From Pseudoduganella lutea (GTDB lineage Bacteria > Pseudomonadota > Gammaproteobacteria > Burkholderiales > Burkholderiaceae_D), in assembly GCF_004209755.1 (NCBI RefSeq), contig NZ_CP035913.1, forward strand, positions 6,758,001 to 6,822,000: 64,000 nt of DNA, written 5' to 3'. The notes beneath the pieces were generated by a model. It was not told the DNA's origin. It saw nothing but the letters and a program-made list of their open reading frames with translations, and searched no databases. Of the stretch, positions 28,609 through 38,137 are shown piece after piece. Both the position numbers and the translations under genes were made by a program. Positions within the stretch are counted from its first letter, which is position 1. Each line of letters opens with the position of its first letter.

Positions 28609-29814
28609 TCACCGAGAGCATTGCGCCGCCCACGCTAACATTAATTCTCGGCGCTTATTGAAGAGGTCGCTCCGGAAGTACGCTGCCTCAGTTGAATTCT
28701 TTACTGAGTGCGCAAGGGCCGCTTCGCAAACCTCCCGCGGGAAGTTAGTCTGCTCGGCAGCCCAGTCTCGGAATGTCGAGCGGAAGCCATGCATAGTAAA
28801 TTTCATTCCCTGCTCGCGAAGGAGTAGTAGAAATTTGTTCTCCCAGAACGCCTTGCCGTCCGGCGTAGGGAATACCAGGTTGCTTGCGCTGGCATTGCCT
28901 TCACACTCGTTCTTACGCGCCTTCAGAATCGCCAAGGCGCGTGGCGCAAGCGGCACACGGAACTCGACGCCGGCTTTCATGCGCGCTGCAGAGAGAGTCC
29001 ATCTTTGCTCTTCGAGATCGAATTCGTCCCAGGTTGCCAGCCGGACCATGCCGATTCGCGCAGCGGTCAGGATGGCAAATTCCATAGCATGTTTCACGAC
29101 CGCGGATGCCGCAGAGGTTTGTATCGTCCTGATGACAGCTCCAACCTGCACATAGGGGCAGGCCGGGAAGTGAGTTGGTTTGTGCAAATCTTTGATTGCA
29201 GGAAGGGCGAGGGCAATCTGGTCCCACAGAAGTGGATCGTGCACCGTCCGAAGGTCGCGTGCCGACGCCCAATCCAGCACTGCTTTCACGCGTTGGCGCA
29301 CGCGGTTTGCCGTGTCGGTGCGGGTGAACCAAATGGGTTCGAGTGTCGCCAATATCTCTCCCTTGCCAATCTCATTGATGTCCAGTTCACCGAGAATGGG
29401 GAAGACATATGTCACCAGTGAATCGAACCATTGCTTGCGTGACTTGGGATTGCGCCAGATGTTGCTGTGCGTTGCATGATATCTGGTAGCACACTGGCGA
29501 AAGGTCTGCACTTTACGCGCGGCATCATCTACCTTCTGTCTTTGCGCCTTGCGATGCTCGATCGGGTCGATGTGGGCCAACAGGAGCTGGTGGTACTGCA
29601 CTACCTCCTCTCTGGCCTGGGCGAGCGGCTTGTAGAGCACTGAACCGAGGCCCATCTCCCTGGCGCGCCCACGTAACATGTAGCGGAAGATCCATGACTT
29701 GGTGCCGCCCGGCGCCACGCGCAAGTACAGGCCGTTGCCATCAGCGTAGTAGCCCGGGTCTTTTTTGGCCTGGATACCCAGGGCCGTTAACGCTTGCTTG
29801 CGATGCCTTGCCAT
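28609..29814 (-). CDS. Tyrosine-type site-specific integrase
   Basis: 401 residues. An N-terminal DUF4102-type arm-binding domain (about 1-90) is followed by a SAM-like core-binding domain (about 100-190) and the catalytic domain. Catalytic landmarks are Arg in LTAARIGMVR (usually RTGEVR), HGFRSTFRDWA (HxxR), LAHSVKN (His) and TEAAYFRSDLF (Tyr), so it may be active. GGAGAG lies 5 bases before the ATG. P4-like integrases usually sit at one end of their element and insert at a tRNA. Here the gene lies about 200 bases from the cut-off PAS-GGDEF gene and reads away from it, marking the right edge of the accessory region. Most of the element to its left has decayed. Confidence 0.88.
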   Translation of the reverse strand: MARHRKQALTALGIQAKKDPGYYADGNGLYLRVAPGGTKSWIFRYMLRGRAREMGLGSVLYKPLAQAREEVVQYHQLLLAHIDPIEHRKAQRQKVDDAARKVQTFRQCATRYHATHSNIWRNPKSRKQWFDSLVTYVFPILGELDINEIGKGEILATLEPIWFTRTDTANRVRQRVKAVLDWASARDLRTVHDPLLWDQIALALPAIKDLHKPTHFPACPYVQVGAVIRTIQTSAASAVVKHAMEFAILTAARIGMVRLATWDEFDLEEQRWTLSAARMKAGVEFRVPLAPRALAILKARKNECEGNASASNLVFPTPDGKAFWENKFLLLLREQGMKFTMHGFRSTFRDWAAEQTNFPREVCEAALAHSVKNSTEAAYFRSDLFNKRRELMLAWAAQCSR

Positions 29815-29835
29815 ATCATCTCTCCATGGGCTTTG

Positions 29836-29905
29836 CCCACAAAATTGTTTTCAGGGCGTCCCACAAATCTGCCCCCAAAAGTGTCCCACAAACCTGCCCA
29901 CAAAT
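29836..29905. repeat. Periodic CCCACAAA array upstream of the integrase
   Basis: CCCACAAA occurs at 29836, 29860, 29885 and 29897, and a one-mismatch copy (CCCCCAAA) at 29872, so the steps are 24, 12, 13 and 12 bases. The boxes lie on one face spacing just upstream of the integrase start at 29814. Phased short boxes beside an integrase gene are typical of arm-type integrase binding sites or an autoregulatory operator. Which of the two cannot be decided from sequence. Confidence 0.55.
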
Positions 29906-29943
29906 CAGAACGCGCTCGCGTGATATTTCGTGAGCCATCTGGA

Positions 29944-30008
29944 GACGCGTGACTTGAACGACGCGCTCTTTTCTCTGTGAGCGGCGTGCCATTTGAGCTA
30001 CGGTGAGC
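29944..30008 (-). other. tRNA-like relic or attachment-site remnant
   Basis: On the minus strand, TAGCTCAAATGG (tRNA D-arm/box A-like) is followed about 40 bases later by GTTCAAGTC (T-loop/box B-like), but the T-stem and acceptor stem do not pair properly. The distance is about right for a tRNA. It lies exactly between the integrase and the interrupted GGDEF gene. It could be a decayed partial tRNA left by integration, or chance. Confidence 0.25.
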
Positions 30009-30011
30009 CGT

Positions 30012-30650
30012 CCCGAGATTCCCGATCAGCAGAGACAACGGCTGGTGTTGGCGCATGGCGCGCTGCCATTCGGCATGCAACGTGTCGTCGAAGCAGCGGC
30101 GATTCGCCAAGCCCGTCAAGCCGTCGCGCGTGGCCAGCTGTTCGAGTGCGATCTGGGCCTGCTTTTCCTCCGTCATGTCGCGCAGCGTTTCCACGACCGC
30201 CGCGAGGCGGCCATGCTCGTCGCAGATCGGGCTCACATCCGCCGCCAGATAGCGGCGCTGTCCGGCATTGGGCATGTCGCACCAGCCTTCGGCGCTCAGG
30301 TGGCCCGGCTCTTCGCAGGCGCGGCTGTGCGCGTCGTACAGCGTCGAGGCTTCACTGGTGCGTTGCTGCACCACGAGGTCGGCCAGCGTGGGGCGTTCGT
30401 CATGGTGGAAGCAGCGCCACGTGTCGGCACTGCCAAGCACCTCATAGCCGGACACCCCCGTGAGGCGTTCACACGCGCGATTCCACACGATCGCGCGGCC
30501 GCGCGCATCGAGCACGAACGCCGGAATGGCCAGCAGTTCGAGCAGCCTGAACGCTTCGCTCCGCGAAGGGCCTGCGTGGGGAAAGTCCATCAGGTGCTGT
30601 GCTGTCTGCAAGTTGTTCATGGGCGACCTTGCGGTAGGAGCGGATGTCAT
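30012..30650 (-). pseudogene. PAS-GGDEF diguanylate cyclase truncated by an integration event
   Basis: The ATG at 30650 (MTSAPTARS) or 30620 (MNNLQTAQHL) opens a PAS/PAC domain (LLAIPAFVLDARGRAIVWNR to VETLRDMTEEKQAQ) followed by the start of GGDEF (ATRDGLTGLANRRCFDDTL). It loses similarity after QPLSLLI, where the conserved D-x-D-x-FK strand should follow. The frame continues into unrelated sequence toward the integrase. About 130 C-terminal residues, including the GGDEF motif, are missing, so it cannot make c-di-GMP. The missing half was not found elsewhere in the window; the GGDEF relic at 5340-5802 is on the other strand and has a different sequence style. Confidence 0.75.
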
Positions 30651-30895
30651 ATTGATCGTTATTTCAGCTTTTCTTGCGTTGAGTCTTGATTTTGCAGCGC
30701 GGTATGGCGGCATTATTTGATCAGGAACAAACATGCGGTCGAGACATACGGAAGCGCGCTGGACGACATGGCGACTGTGCCGCGCGTCGTTGTATTGCTG
30801 AGGATCAAGGTGGTTGGGTGGTTCGCTGCCGGTGCAGCGGGCCGGTGTGGACAGTCGATACCGCCCGGGCGTTAGGGCGCGCGCGGCTTTTGGCC

Positions 30896-30901
30896 TATAA
30901 T
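30896..30901 (+). promoter_or_regulatory. Putative -10 box of the queE-queD-tadA operon
   Basis: A perfect TATAAT lies 69 bases before the queE start. Eighteen bases upstream is TTAGGG, a poor -35 box. It is the only good sigma-70 -10 element in the interval and the genes downstream are closely spaced on the same strand. Confidence 0.4.
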
Positions 30902-30969
30902 CGAGGGTTCGCCATTCGGCCATGCTCGCCCGCCCCGGTTGCCGGCGGCCCGGCCCATCAGGATCCAAC

Positions 30970-31605
30970 GTGACTTACAGTATCAAAGAAATTTTCTACA
31001 CGCTGCAGGGCGAGGGCGCCCACGCGGGCCGGCCGGCGGTGTTTTGCCGGTTCGCCGGCTGCAATCTGTGGACCGGCCGCGAAAGCGACCGCGCCACCGC
31101 CACGTGCCAGTTCTGCGACACCGACTTCGTCGGTACCGACGGTGAGCGCGGCGGCAAGTTTGCCTCGCCGGAGGCACTGGTCGCCGTCATCGATGGCTTG
31201 TGGCCGGACACTTATCCGGCGAGCAAGTACGTCGTGTTCACCGGCGGCGAACCGCTGCTGCAGCTCGATGCGCCGCTGATCGATGCGATGCACGCCGCGG
31301 GTTTCACGATCGCCATCGAAACCAACGGCACGGTTGCCGTCCCGCCCGGCATCGACTGGGTGTGCGTCAGCCCGAAAGTGGGTTCACAGCTCGTCGTCTC
31401 GAAAGGCAACGAGCTGAAAGTGGTGATCCCGCAGGCGAACCAGGACCTTGCCGACTATGAGCACCTGGATTTCGACAACTTTTTCGTGCAGCCGATGGAC
31501 GGCCCGCTGGCCGCCTTCAACACCACGCTGGCGATCGAGACGTGCAAGCGCAATCCGAAATGGAAGCTGTCGCTGCAGACCCACAAACTCCTGAACATTC
31601 CCTGA
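30970..31605 (+). CDS. queE: 7-carboxy-7-deazaguanine synthase
   Basis: 211 residues. A radical-SAM enzyme converting 6-carboxy-tetrahydropterin to 7-carboxy-7-deazaguanine in queuosine biosynthesis. The iron-sulfur Cys are at 31, 46 and 49 (C-x14-C-x2-C), the insertion-bearing form common in proteobacteria, preceded by IFYTLQGEGAHAGRPAVFCR. The GGEPLLQ and ETNGT motifs follow. The GTG at 30970 is preferred to the ATG at 30922 because AGGA lies 7 bases upstream and the protein then starts at the conserved TYSIKE. It is followed by queD after 12 bases, so the two act in one pathway and operon. Confidence 0.93.
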   Translation: MTYSIKEIFYTLQGEGAHAGRPAVFCRFAGCNLWTGRESDRATATCQFCDTDFVGTDGERGGKFASPEALVAVIDGLWPDTYPASKYVVFTGGEPLLQLDAPLIDAMHAAGFTIAIETNGTVAVPPGIDWVCVSPKVGSQLVVSKGNELKVVIPQANQDLADYEHLDFDNFFVQPMDGPLAAFNTTLAIETCKRNPKWKLSLQTHKLLNIP

Positions 31606-31617
31606 ATTGCCTCTCCT

Positions 31618-32596
<979 letters not shown>

Positions 32597-32692
32597 TAAC
32601 AGGAGCTGCCAAGGGGCGCGAACATCCCGCGCCTTGCTGGCATCGGTACCGGCGGGTAAGATGGCTGCGCCATCGACAACCACGGATCGACC

Positions 32693-33610
32693 TTGAAAGA
32701 CATTGGTATCGCGATCGCCGCCCCCGGCGGCTATGCGCTCGACGAAGCGGCCCTGGCGCGCGGCATCGCCCGCCTCGAGGCGGGCGGCTGCACCGTCCAC
32801 AATTATTACGAGCCGGCCAACAGGTTCCAGCGCTTCGGCGGCACCGATGCGGGCCGGCTCGCGCAACTGGAAGCGGCGGCGCGCGACCCCGACGTGCAGG
32901 TCGTCATCGCCCTGCGCGGCGCCTATGGTATCTCGCGCATCCTGCCGCGCATCGACTTTAAGCTCATGGCCGACAGCGGCAAGCTGTTTACCGGCTACAG
33001 CGATTTCACGGCCTTCCACATGGGCATGTACGCGGCAACGGGGCGCAAGAGTTTTGCCGGCCCCATGGTCTGCGACGACTTCATCCGCGATGAGCCGGTG
33101 GCGTACACGCTCGATCAGTTCTGGGACTGCCTGCGCGGTCCGGTGCACACGGTGCGCGGCACGGCCACCGGCAACCCGGCCGTCGACGTCGAAGGGCGGC
33201 TGTGGGGCGGCAACCTGGCCATGCTGAACCACCTCGTCGGCACACCCTATTTTGCCCGCGTGCCAGGCGGCATCCTGTTCGTCGAGGATATCAATGAGCA
33301 CCCGTACCGCGTCGAGCGCATGGTGCTGCAACTGCTCTACGCGGGCGCGCTGGAAGGCCAGCATGCGCTCGTGCTGGGTGACTTTTCCGGCTACCGGCTG
33401 GCCCCTTTCGACAATGGCTACGATTTCGACACCATGCTGGCCTACCTGCGCGAAACGCTGCCAATCCCGGTACTTGCCGGCCTGCCGTTCGGCCACGTGA
33501 AACACCGCTGCACGCTGCCGTTCGGCGGGCTGGCCCGCCTGGTATCGGATGCGGAAGGCTTCGACCTTACCGTCACCGACTATCCGACGCTGGCCCGGCC
33601 GTACGTGTGA
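32693..33610 (+). CDS. ldcA: Muramoyltetrapeptide (LD) carboxypeptidase
   Basis: 305 residues, cytosolic, of the S66 family. It removes the terminal D-Ala from recycled murein tetrapeptides. The catalytic triad fits Ser103 (GYSDFTAFH), Glu198 (LFVEDINE) and His268 (PFGHVKH). IAAPGGYALD at the N-terminus and GAYGISRILP are conserved. It starts at a TTG at 32693, with no stronger alternative nearby. Gene placement after tadA is common in this family of bacteria. Confidence 0.9.
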   Translation: MKDIGIAIAAPGGYALDEAALARGIARLEAGGCTVHNYYEPANRFQRFGGTDAGRLAQLEAAARDPDVQVVIALRGAYGISRILPRIDFKLMADSGKLFTGYSDFTAFHMGMYAATGRKSFAGPMVCDDFIRDEPVAYTLDQFWDCLRGPVHTVRGTATGNPAVDVEGRLWGGNLAMLNHLVGTPYFARVPGGILFVEDINEHPYRVERMVLQLLYAGALEGQHALVLGDFSGYRLAPFDNGYDFDTMLAYLRETLPIPVLAGLPFGHVKHRCTLPFGGLARLVSDAEGFDLTVTDYPTLARPYV

Positions 33611-33616
33611 CGGTCG

Positions 33617-33648
33617 CCATTGCCTGGACCGTGCCGGGCAGGCAATGG
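33617..33648. terminator. Stem-loop between ldcA and the ABC-F gene
   Basis: A perfect 10-bp inverted repeat, CCATTGCCTG (33617-33626) and CAGGCAATGG (33639-33648), with a 12-base loop. It is followed by A-rich sequence rather than a T-run on the plus strand, so it may be a weak or Rho-assisted terminator for ldcA. The downstream TAAAAT at 33655 could be the -10 box of the next gene. Confidence 0.4.
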
Positions 33649-33699
33649 AAATGATAAAATGCGCGGTTCATCGAAATACATCTACGCAAGGGCTCATCA

Positions 33700-35298
33700 G
33701 TGCTATCCACCGCAAACATCACCATGCAATTCGGCGCCAAGCCGCTGTTCGAGAATATCTCCGTCAAGTTCGGCGACGGCAACCGCTACGGTCTGATCGG
33801 CGCCAACGGCTGCGGCAAGTCCACCTTCATGAAGATCCTCGGCGGCGACCTGGAGCCGTCGGCCGGCAACGTCATGCTCGACGTGAACGAGCGCCTGGGC
33901 AAACTGCGCCAGGACCAGTTCGCGTATGAGGAAATGCGCGTGCTCGACGTGGTCATGATGGGCCACACCGAGATGTGGGCCGCGATGCAGGAACGCGATG
34001 CGATCTACGCGAATCCGGAAGCCACCGACGACGACTACATGAAAGCCGCCGACCTGGAAGGCAAGGTTTCGGAATACGACGGCTACACGGCCGAGGCGCG
34101 TGCCGGCGAACTGCTGCTGGGCGCCGGTGTCGAGATCGAGCTGCACCAGGGGCCGATGAGCGCCGTGGCGCCGGGCTGGAAGCTGCGTGTGCTGCTGGCG
34201 CAGGCGCTGTTCTCGAATCCCGATATCCTGCTGCTGGACGAACCGACCAACAACCTGGACATCAACACGATCCGCTGGCTCGAAGATGTGCTGAACCAGC
34301 GCAATTCGACGATGATCATCATCTCCCACGATCGCCACTTCCTGAACCAGGTGTGCACGCACGTGGCCGACATGGATTACGGCACGCTGAAGATCTATCC
34401 GGGCAACTACGACGAATACATGCTCGCTTCCACGCAGGCGCGCAACCAGCAGCTGGCCAACAACGCGAAGGCCAAGGAAAAGGTCGCCGAACTGCAGGAC
34501 TTCGTGCGCCGCTTCTCGGCCAACAAGTCCAAGGCACGCCAGGCCACGTCGCGCGCCAAGATGATCGACAAGATCAAGGTCGAGGACATCAAGCCTTCCT
34601 CGCGCGCCTATCCGTTCGTGCGCTTCGAGGGCGAGAAAAAGCTGCACCGCCTGGCCGTCGAAGTGGACAGCATCTCGAAAACCTACGACAAGACCCTGTT
34701 CAGGAATTTCAGCATCATGGTCGAGGCAGGTGAACGCATCGCGATCATCGGCGCCAACGGTGCCGGTAAAACCACCATGCTGCGTTGCATCGCCGGCGAG
34801 CTGGCCAACCTGCAGCCCGATACCGGTTTCGTGAAGTGGGCGGAAAACGCCAATGTCGGCTACATGCCGCAGGATCCGACCGAGGACTTCGCCACCGATG
34901 CGAACCTCACCGACTGGATGGGCCGCTGGACGAAAGAAGGCGACGATGACCAGGCCGTGCGCTCGATCCTCGGCCGCCTGCTGTTCGGCGGCGACGAGGT
35001 GAAGAAATCCGTGCGCGTGCTGTCCGGCGGCGAAAAAGGCCGCATGATGTACGGCAAGCTGATGCTGGGCCGCCACAACGTGCTGCTGCTCGACGAACCC
35101 ACCAACCACATGGACATGGAATCGATCGAATCGCTGAACATCGCGCTCGACAAATACGCCGGCACGCTGATCTTCGTCTCGCACGACCGTGAATTCGTGT
35201 CGTCGCTGGCGAACCGCATCATCGAGATCAAGGAAAACGAAGTGGTCGACTTCCGCGGCAACTACGAGGAATACCTGACCAGCCAGGGTATCAACTAA
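33700..35298 (+). CDS. ybiT: ABC-F family ATPase (YbiT-like)
   Basis: 532 residues with two tandem ABC domains and no membrane part, as in ribosome-associated translation factors. The first Walker A is GANGCGKST (34-42) and the second GANGAGKTT. Signature regions are [14 protein letters not shown] and [14 protein letters not shown], with [11 protein letters not shown] and [11 protein letters not shown] as Walker B motifs. The inter-domain linker, rich in Lys and Arg (about 245-310), is the P-site-tRNA-interacting motif region. Length and the [12 protein letters not shown] start match YbiT rather than Uup or EttA. A GTG start with AAGGG 8 bases upstream. Confidence 0.9.
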   Translation: MLSTANITMQFGAKPLFENISVKFGDGNRYGLIGANGCGKSTFMKILGGDLEPSAGNVMLDVNERLGKLRQDQFAYEEMRVLDVVMMGHTEMWAAMQERDAIYANPEATDDDYMKAADLEGKVSEYDGYTAEARAGELLLGAGVEIELHQGPMSAVAPGWKLRVLLAQALFSNPDILLLDEPTNNLDINTIRWLEDVLNQRNSTMIIISHDRHFLNQVCTHVADMDYGTLKIYPGNYDEYMLASTQARNQQLANNAKAKEKVAELQDFVRRFSANKSKARQATSRAKMIDKIKVEDIKPSSRAYPFVRFEGEKKLHRLAVEVDSISKTYDKTLFRNFSIMVEAGERIAIIGANGAGKTTMLRCIAGELANLQPDTGFVKWAENANVGYMPQDPTEDFATDANLTDWMGRWTKEGDDDQAVRSILGRLLFGGDEVKKSVRVLSGGEKGRMMYGKLMLGRHNVLLLDEPTNHMDMESIESLNIALDKYAGTLIFVSHDREFVSSLANRIIEIKENEVVDFRGNYEEYLTSQGIN

Positions 35299-35312
35299 GT
35301 CGGGACAGAGCG

Positions 35313-36467
35313 ATGAACAGCGTAGCCATACCAATTAAAACCGTCGAGTACGAGAAGCCGCTGCTGGAGGAGAACGAGCAGGGCGGCAGCTGCGTGGCCC
35401 ACGCCTGGGCCCGGACGCCGGCCCCCGTGCCGGCCGATGAAAAGATCCTGCTGAAGGAGCGCATCCGCACCTTGCTGCGCGAACGCGATGCCGTGCTGGT
35501 TGCCCACTACTACGTCGATGGCGACCTGCAGGACCTGGCCGAGGAAACCGGCGGGTGCGTGTCCGATTCGCTCGAGATGGCGCGCTTCGGGCGCGACCAT
35601 CCGGCGAAGACGCTCGTCGTCGCGGGCGTGAAGTTCATGGGCGAAACGGCGAAGATCCTGTCGCCGGAAAAGACCATCCTCATGCCCGACCTGGATGCAA
35701 CCTGCTCGCTGGACCTGGGCTGCGACCCGGATGAATTCGCGTCGTTCTGCGACCAGCACCCGGACCGCACCGTCGTCGTGTATGCGAACACCAGCGCCGC
35801 CGTGAAGGCGCGGGCGGACTGGATGGTCACGTCGTCGATCGGCCTCGATATCGTCCAGCACCTGCACGCGCAGGGCAAGAAGATCCTGTGGGCGCCGGAC
35901 AAGCACCTGGGATCGTACATCCAGAAGCAGACCGGCGCGGACATGCTGCTGTGGCAGGGCTCCTGCCTGGTGCACGACGAGTTCAAGGGCATCGAACTCG
36001 ACCTGCTGAAGGCACAGCACCCGGAGGCGAAAGTGCTGGTGCACCCGGAGTCGCCCGCCAACGTGGTCGACCAGGCCGACGTGATCGGTTCCACGTCGCA
36101 GCTGATCGCGGCGGCCGTCAGCCTGCCCGCCACCACCTTCATCGTCGCCACCGACAACGGCATCCTGCACAAGATGCGCCTCGCCGCGCCAGGCAAGACG
36201 TTCATCGAAGCGCCGACGGCCGGCAACAGCGCCACGTGCAAGAGCTGCGCGCACTGTCCCTGGATGGCGATGAACGGCTTGCGCAACCTGGCCGACGTGC
36301 TGGAAAACCTGTCCAATGAAATCCACGTCGACCCGGCCGTGGGCGAGCAGGCCAAGGTATCGATCAACCGCATGCTGGACTTCGCAGCCGCGAAAAAAGC
36401 CAGGATCGCGCCCGGCGCCGACCTGGCGCAGGAAGCAAAACTGTTCTCTGGAATCGGACCCGCATGA
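35313..36467 (+). CDS. nadA: Quinolinate synthase A
   Basis: 384 residues. It condenses iminoaspartate with dihydroxyacetone phosphate to quinolinate using a [4Fe-4S] cluster. Cluster Cys candidates are in [12 protein letters not shown] and the terminal [10 protein letters not shown]. The substrate-binding [20 protein letters not shown] and MPDLDATC segments are conserved. Its last 4 bases overlap the nadC start (ATGA), so the two genes of de novo NAD synthesis are translationally coupled. Confidence 0.95.
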   Translation: MNSVAIPIKTVEYEKPLLEENEQGGSCVAHAWARTPAPVPADEKILLKERIRTLLRERDAVLVAHYYVDGDLQDLAEETGGCVSDSLEMARFGRDHPAKTLVVAGVKFMGETAKILSPEKTILMPDLDATCSLDLGCDPDEFASFCDQHPDRTVVVYANTSAAVKARADWMVTSSIGLDIVQHLHAQGKKILWAPDKHLGSYIQKQTGADMLLWQGSCLVHDEFKGIELDLLKAQHPEAKVLVHPESPANVVDQADVIGSTSQLIAAAVSLPATTFIVATDNGILHKMRLAAPGKTFIEAPTAGNSATCKSCAHCPWMAMNGLRNLADVLENLSNEIHVDPAVGEQAKVSINRMLDFAAAKKARIAPGADLAQEAKLFSGIGPA

Positions 36468-37381
36468 GTACCTTGTTGAACCCTTTCGCGCCGTTCGATC
36501 CGGCCCTGAAACAGGCCTTTGAAGCCAACCTGCTGGCCGCGCTGCTGGAAGACGTGGGCCCTGGCGATTTGACCGGCAATCTCGTGCCCGAGGCAAGCCG
36601 CTCGGCCGCGCGCGTCATCGTCCGCGAAGACGCCGTGCTGTGCGGCGCGCCCTGGTTCGAGGGCATCATGCATGCGATGGAACCGGCGATCGGCATCGAA
36701 TGGCATTACGCCGAAGGTGACCTGATGAAGGCCGATACGCCGGTGTGCACGCTGGTCGGCCCGTCGCGGGCAATCCTGACCGCCGAGCGTTCGGCGCTCA
36801 ATTTCCTGCAACTGCTGTCCGGCGTGGCAACGGCCACGCGCCGCTATGTCGATGCGATCGCCGGCACCCGTGCCGCCATCCTCGACACCCGCAAGACACT
36901 GCCGGGCCTGCGCCTGGCGCAGAAGTACGCGGTGCGCGTCGGCGGCGGCCAGAACCAGCGGCTGGCGCTGTATGACGGGATCCTGATCAAGGAAAACCAC
37001 ATCGCGGCGGCGGGCGGCATCACCGCCGCGCTGGTGGCGGCGAAGCAGGTCGGCGGCGCGGTGTCCGTCCAGGTCGAGGTGGAAAACCTCGTCGAACTCG
37101 AAGAGGCGCTGACGGCGGGCGCCACGTCGATCCTGCTCGATAACTTCGACCTGGGCATGATGCGCGAAGCCGTGCAGGTCAACCGCGGCCGCGCGCTGCT
37201 GGAAGCTTCCGGCGGCGTCAATTTCGACACCGTGCGGGCCATCGCCGAAACCGGCGTGCACCGCATTTCGATCGGCGCGCTGACGAAAGACGTCAAGGCC
37301 ACCGATTATTCGCTGCGCATCATCGACGGCGCGCTGGGCGCATCGTCACCCCAGGCGCAAACGCATCGCCTGCTCGGCTAG
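36464..37381 (+). CDS. nadC: Nicotinate-nucleotide pyrophosphorylase (carboxylating)
   Basis: 305 residues. It converts quinolinate and PRPP to nicotinate mononucleotide. The landmarks are [10 protein letters not shown] at the N-terminus, [20 protein letters not shown] (phosphate-binding Arg/Lys), HRLALYDG-like [15 protein letters not shown], and EVEVENLVE. The ATG overlaps the nadA stop by 4 bases. Its last 36 bases overlap the convergent acetyltransferase gene. Confidence 0.95.
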   Translation: MSTLLNPFAPFDPALKQAFEANLLAALLEDVGPGDLTGNLVPEASRSAARVIVREDAVLCGAPWFEGIMHAMEPAIGIEWHYAEGDLMKADTPVCTLVGPSRAILTAERSALNFLQLLSGVATATRRYVDAIAGTRAAILDTRKTLPGLRLAQKYAVRVGGGQNQRLALYDGILIKENHIAAAGGITAALVAAKQVGGAVSVQVEVENLVELEEALTAGATSILLDNFDLGMMREAVQVNRGRALLEASGGVNFDTVRAIAETGVHRISIGALTKDVKATDYSLRIIDGALGASSPQAQTHRLLG

Positions 37382-37861
37382 GCCGCTGCGGCGCCCGCTC
37401 CTGTCCGCCATCGGGACAGGGGCGCCCACCTCTTCGAATCCCAAACGCCGGTAGAGCCGCACCGCCGGTGTATCGCCCGTGGTCACGCCGAGCTCGACCG
37501 CCCGCGCGCCTTGCTCGCGTGCCCAGCCGATCGCCCGGGACAGAAGCGCCTGCGCGATGCCGCGGCCGCGGTGCTCCGGCGCCACCCATACCTGGTACAA
37601 CGTGACCGCCTCGGCCTCGTATTGCGCCCAGGCGAGACCGGCCGGCTCATCGCCGACCTCGGCCAGCAGTGGCAGGTGCCGCGCCGACGCCACCGTTTCC
37701 GCCAGCAGCGCTTGCCACGTCTCATCCGCACGCGCCTGCGCATCGGCCAGTGTCACGGCGAACGCCTCGGGAGCATCGCCCAGCGCCCGCAGGCGCAGCG
37801 CGCGCCACGTCGGCCATTCAGCGGCTGCAAGGGGCCGGATCGTCAGCGCATGTTCTGTCAT
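37346..37861 (-). CDS. GNAT family N-acetyltransferase
   Basis: 171 residues from the ATG at 37861 (MTEHALTIRPL); an in-frame ATG at 37894 is less likely because the fold begins at LTIRPL. It has the acetyl-CoA pyrophosphate-binding motif A, VAPEHRGRGIAQALL, followed by LGVTTGDTPAVRLYRRLGF, the usual motif B. The acceptor substrate is unknown. It is encoded tail-to-tail with nadC, overlapping it by 36 bases. Confidence 0.85.
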   Translation of the reverse strand: MTEHALTIRPLAAAEWPTWRALRLRALGDAPEAFAVTLADAQARADETWQALLAETVASARHLPLLAEVGDEPAGLAWAQYEAEAVTLYQVWVAPEHRGRGIAQALLSRAIGWAREQGARAVELGVTTGDTPAVRLYRRLGFEEVGAPVPMADRSGRRSGLAEQAMRLRLG

Positions 37862-37914
37862 CGGGATATGGTCAAGTTGTTTTCGGTAACCCATTCTAAT
37901 GGCGCCAGCGAAAC

Positions 37915-38039
37915 GTTGCCAAAAATCGGGGACTGTCCCGGCTGTTGTATTACGACCAGCTCAACAATACGCATGCAGTGAGCAATCCGAACAAATTCAA
38001 GCACCTGCAAATGTTGCCAAAAATCGGGGACAGTCCCCA
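37915..38039. repeat. Pair of direct repeats with a GGGAC/GTCCC palindrome
   Basis: The sequence GTTGCCAAAAATCGGGGAC occurs at 37915 and 38013, 98 bases apart, each completed by a palindromic TGTCCC or AGTCCCC. The core pairs GGGAC with GTCCC around one central base. No gene lies between them. They resemble the REP-like intergenic repeats seen elsewhere in this window. Confidence 0.75.
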
Positions 38040-38076
38040 GCCTTATCCGGCGTTGTTTTGCGACCAGCGCGACCGT

Positions 38077-38102
38077 AAAAAAGGCCACCCGAAGGTGGCC
38101 TT
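38077..38102 (-). terminator. Rho-independent terminator of the MFS gene
   Basis: Reading the minus strand, AAGGCCACC, a 4-base loop TTCG, and GGTGGCCTT form a 9-bp perfect stem with the stable UUCG-type tetraloop, followed directly by a T-run. It begins 36 bases after the end of the MFS gene at 38138. Confidence 0.9.
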
Positions 38103-38137
38103 GAAAAATGCGGCGCCGTGGCGCCGCCTCACGAAAA

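Noticed and set aside
5340..30650. The GGDEF relic at 5340-5802 as the missing half of the truncated gene at 30012
   Set aside because: The two are on opposite strands and both include parts of the same GGDEF beginning, so they are not complementary halves.
33703..35334. A 543-codon minus-strand frame antisense to the ABC-F gene
   Set aside because: It is a shadow of a fully conserved ABC-F protein, with no ribosome-binding site or domain.
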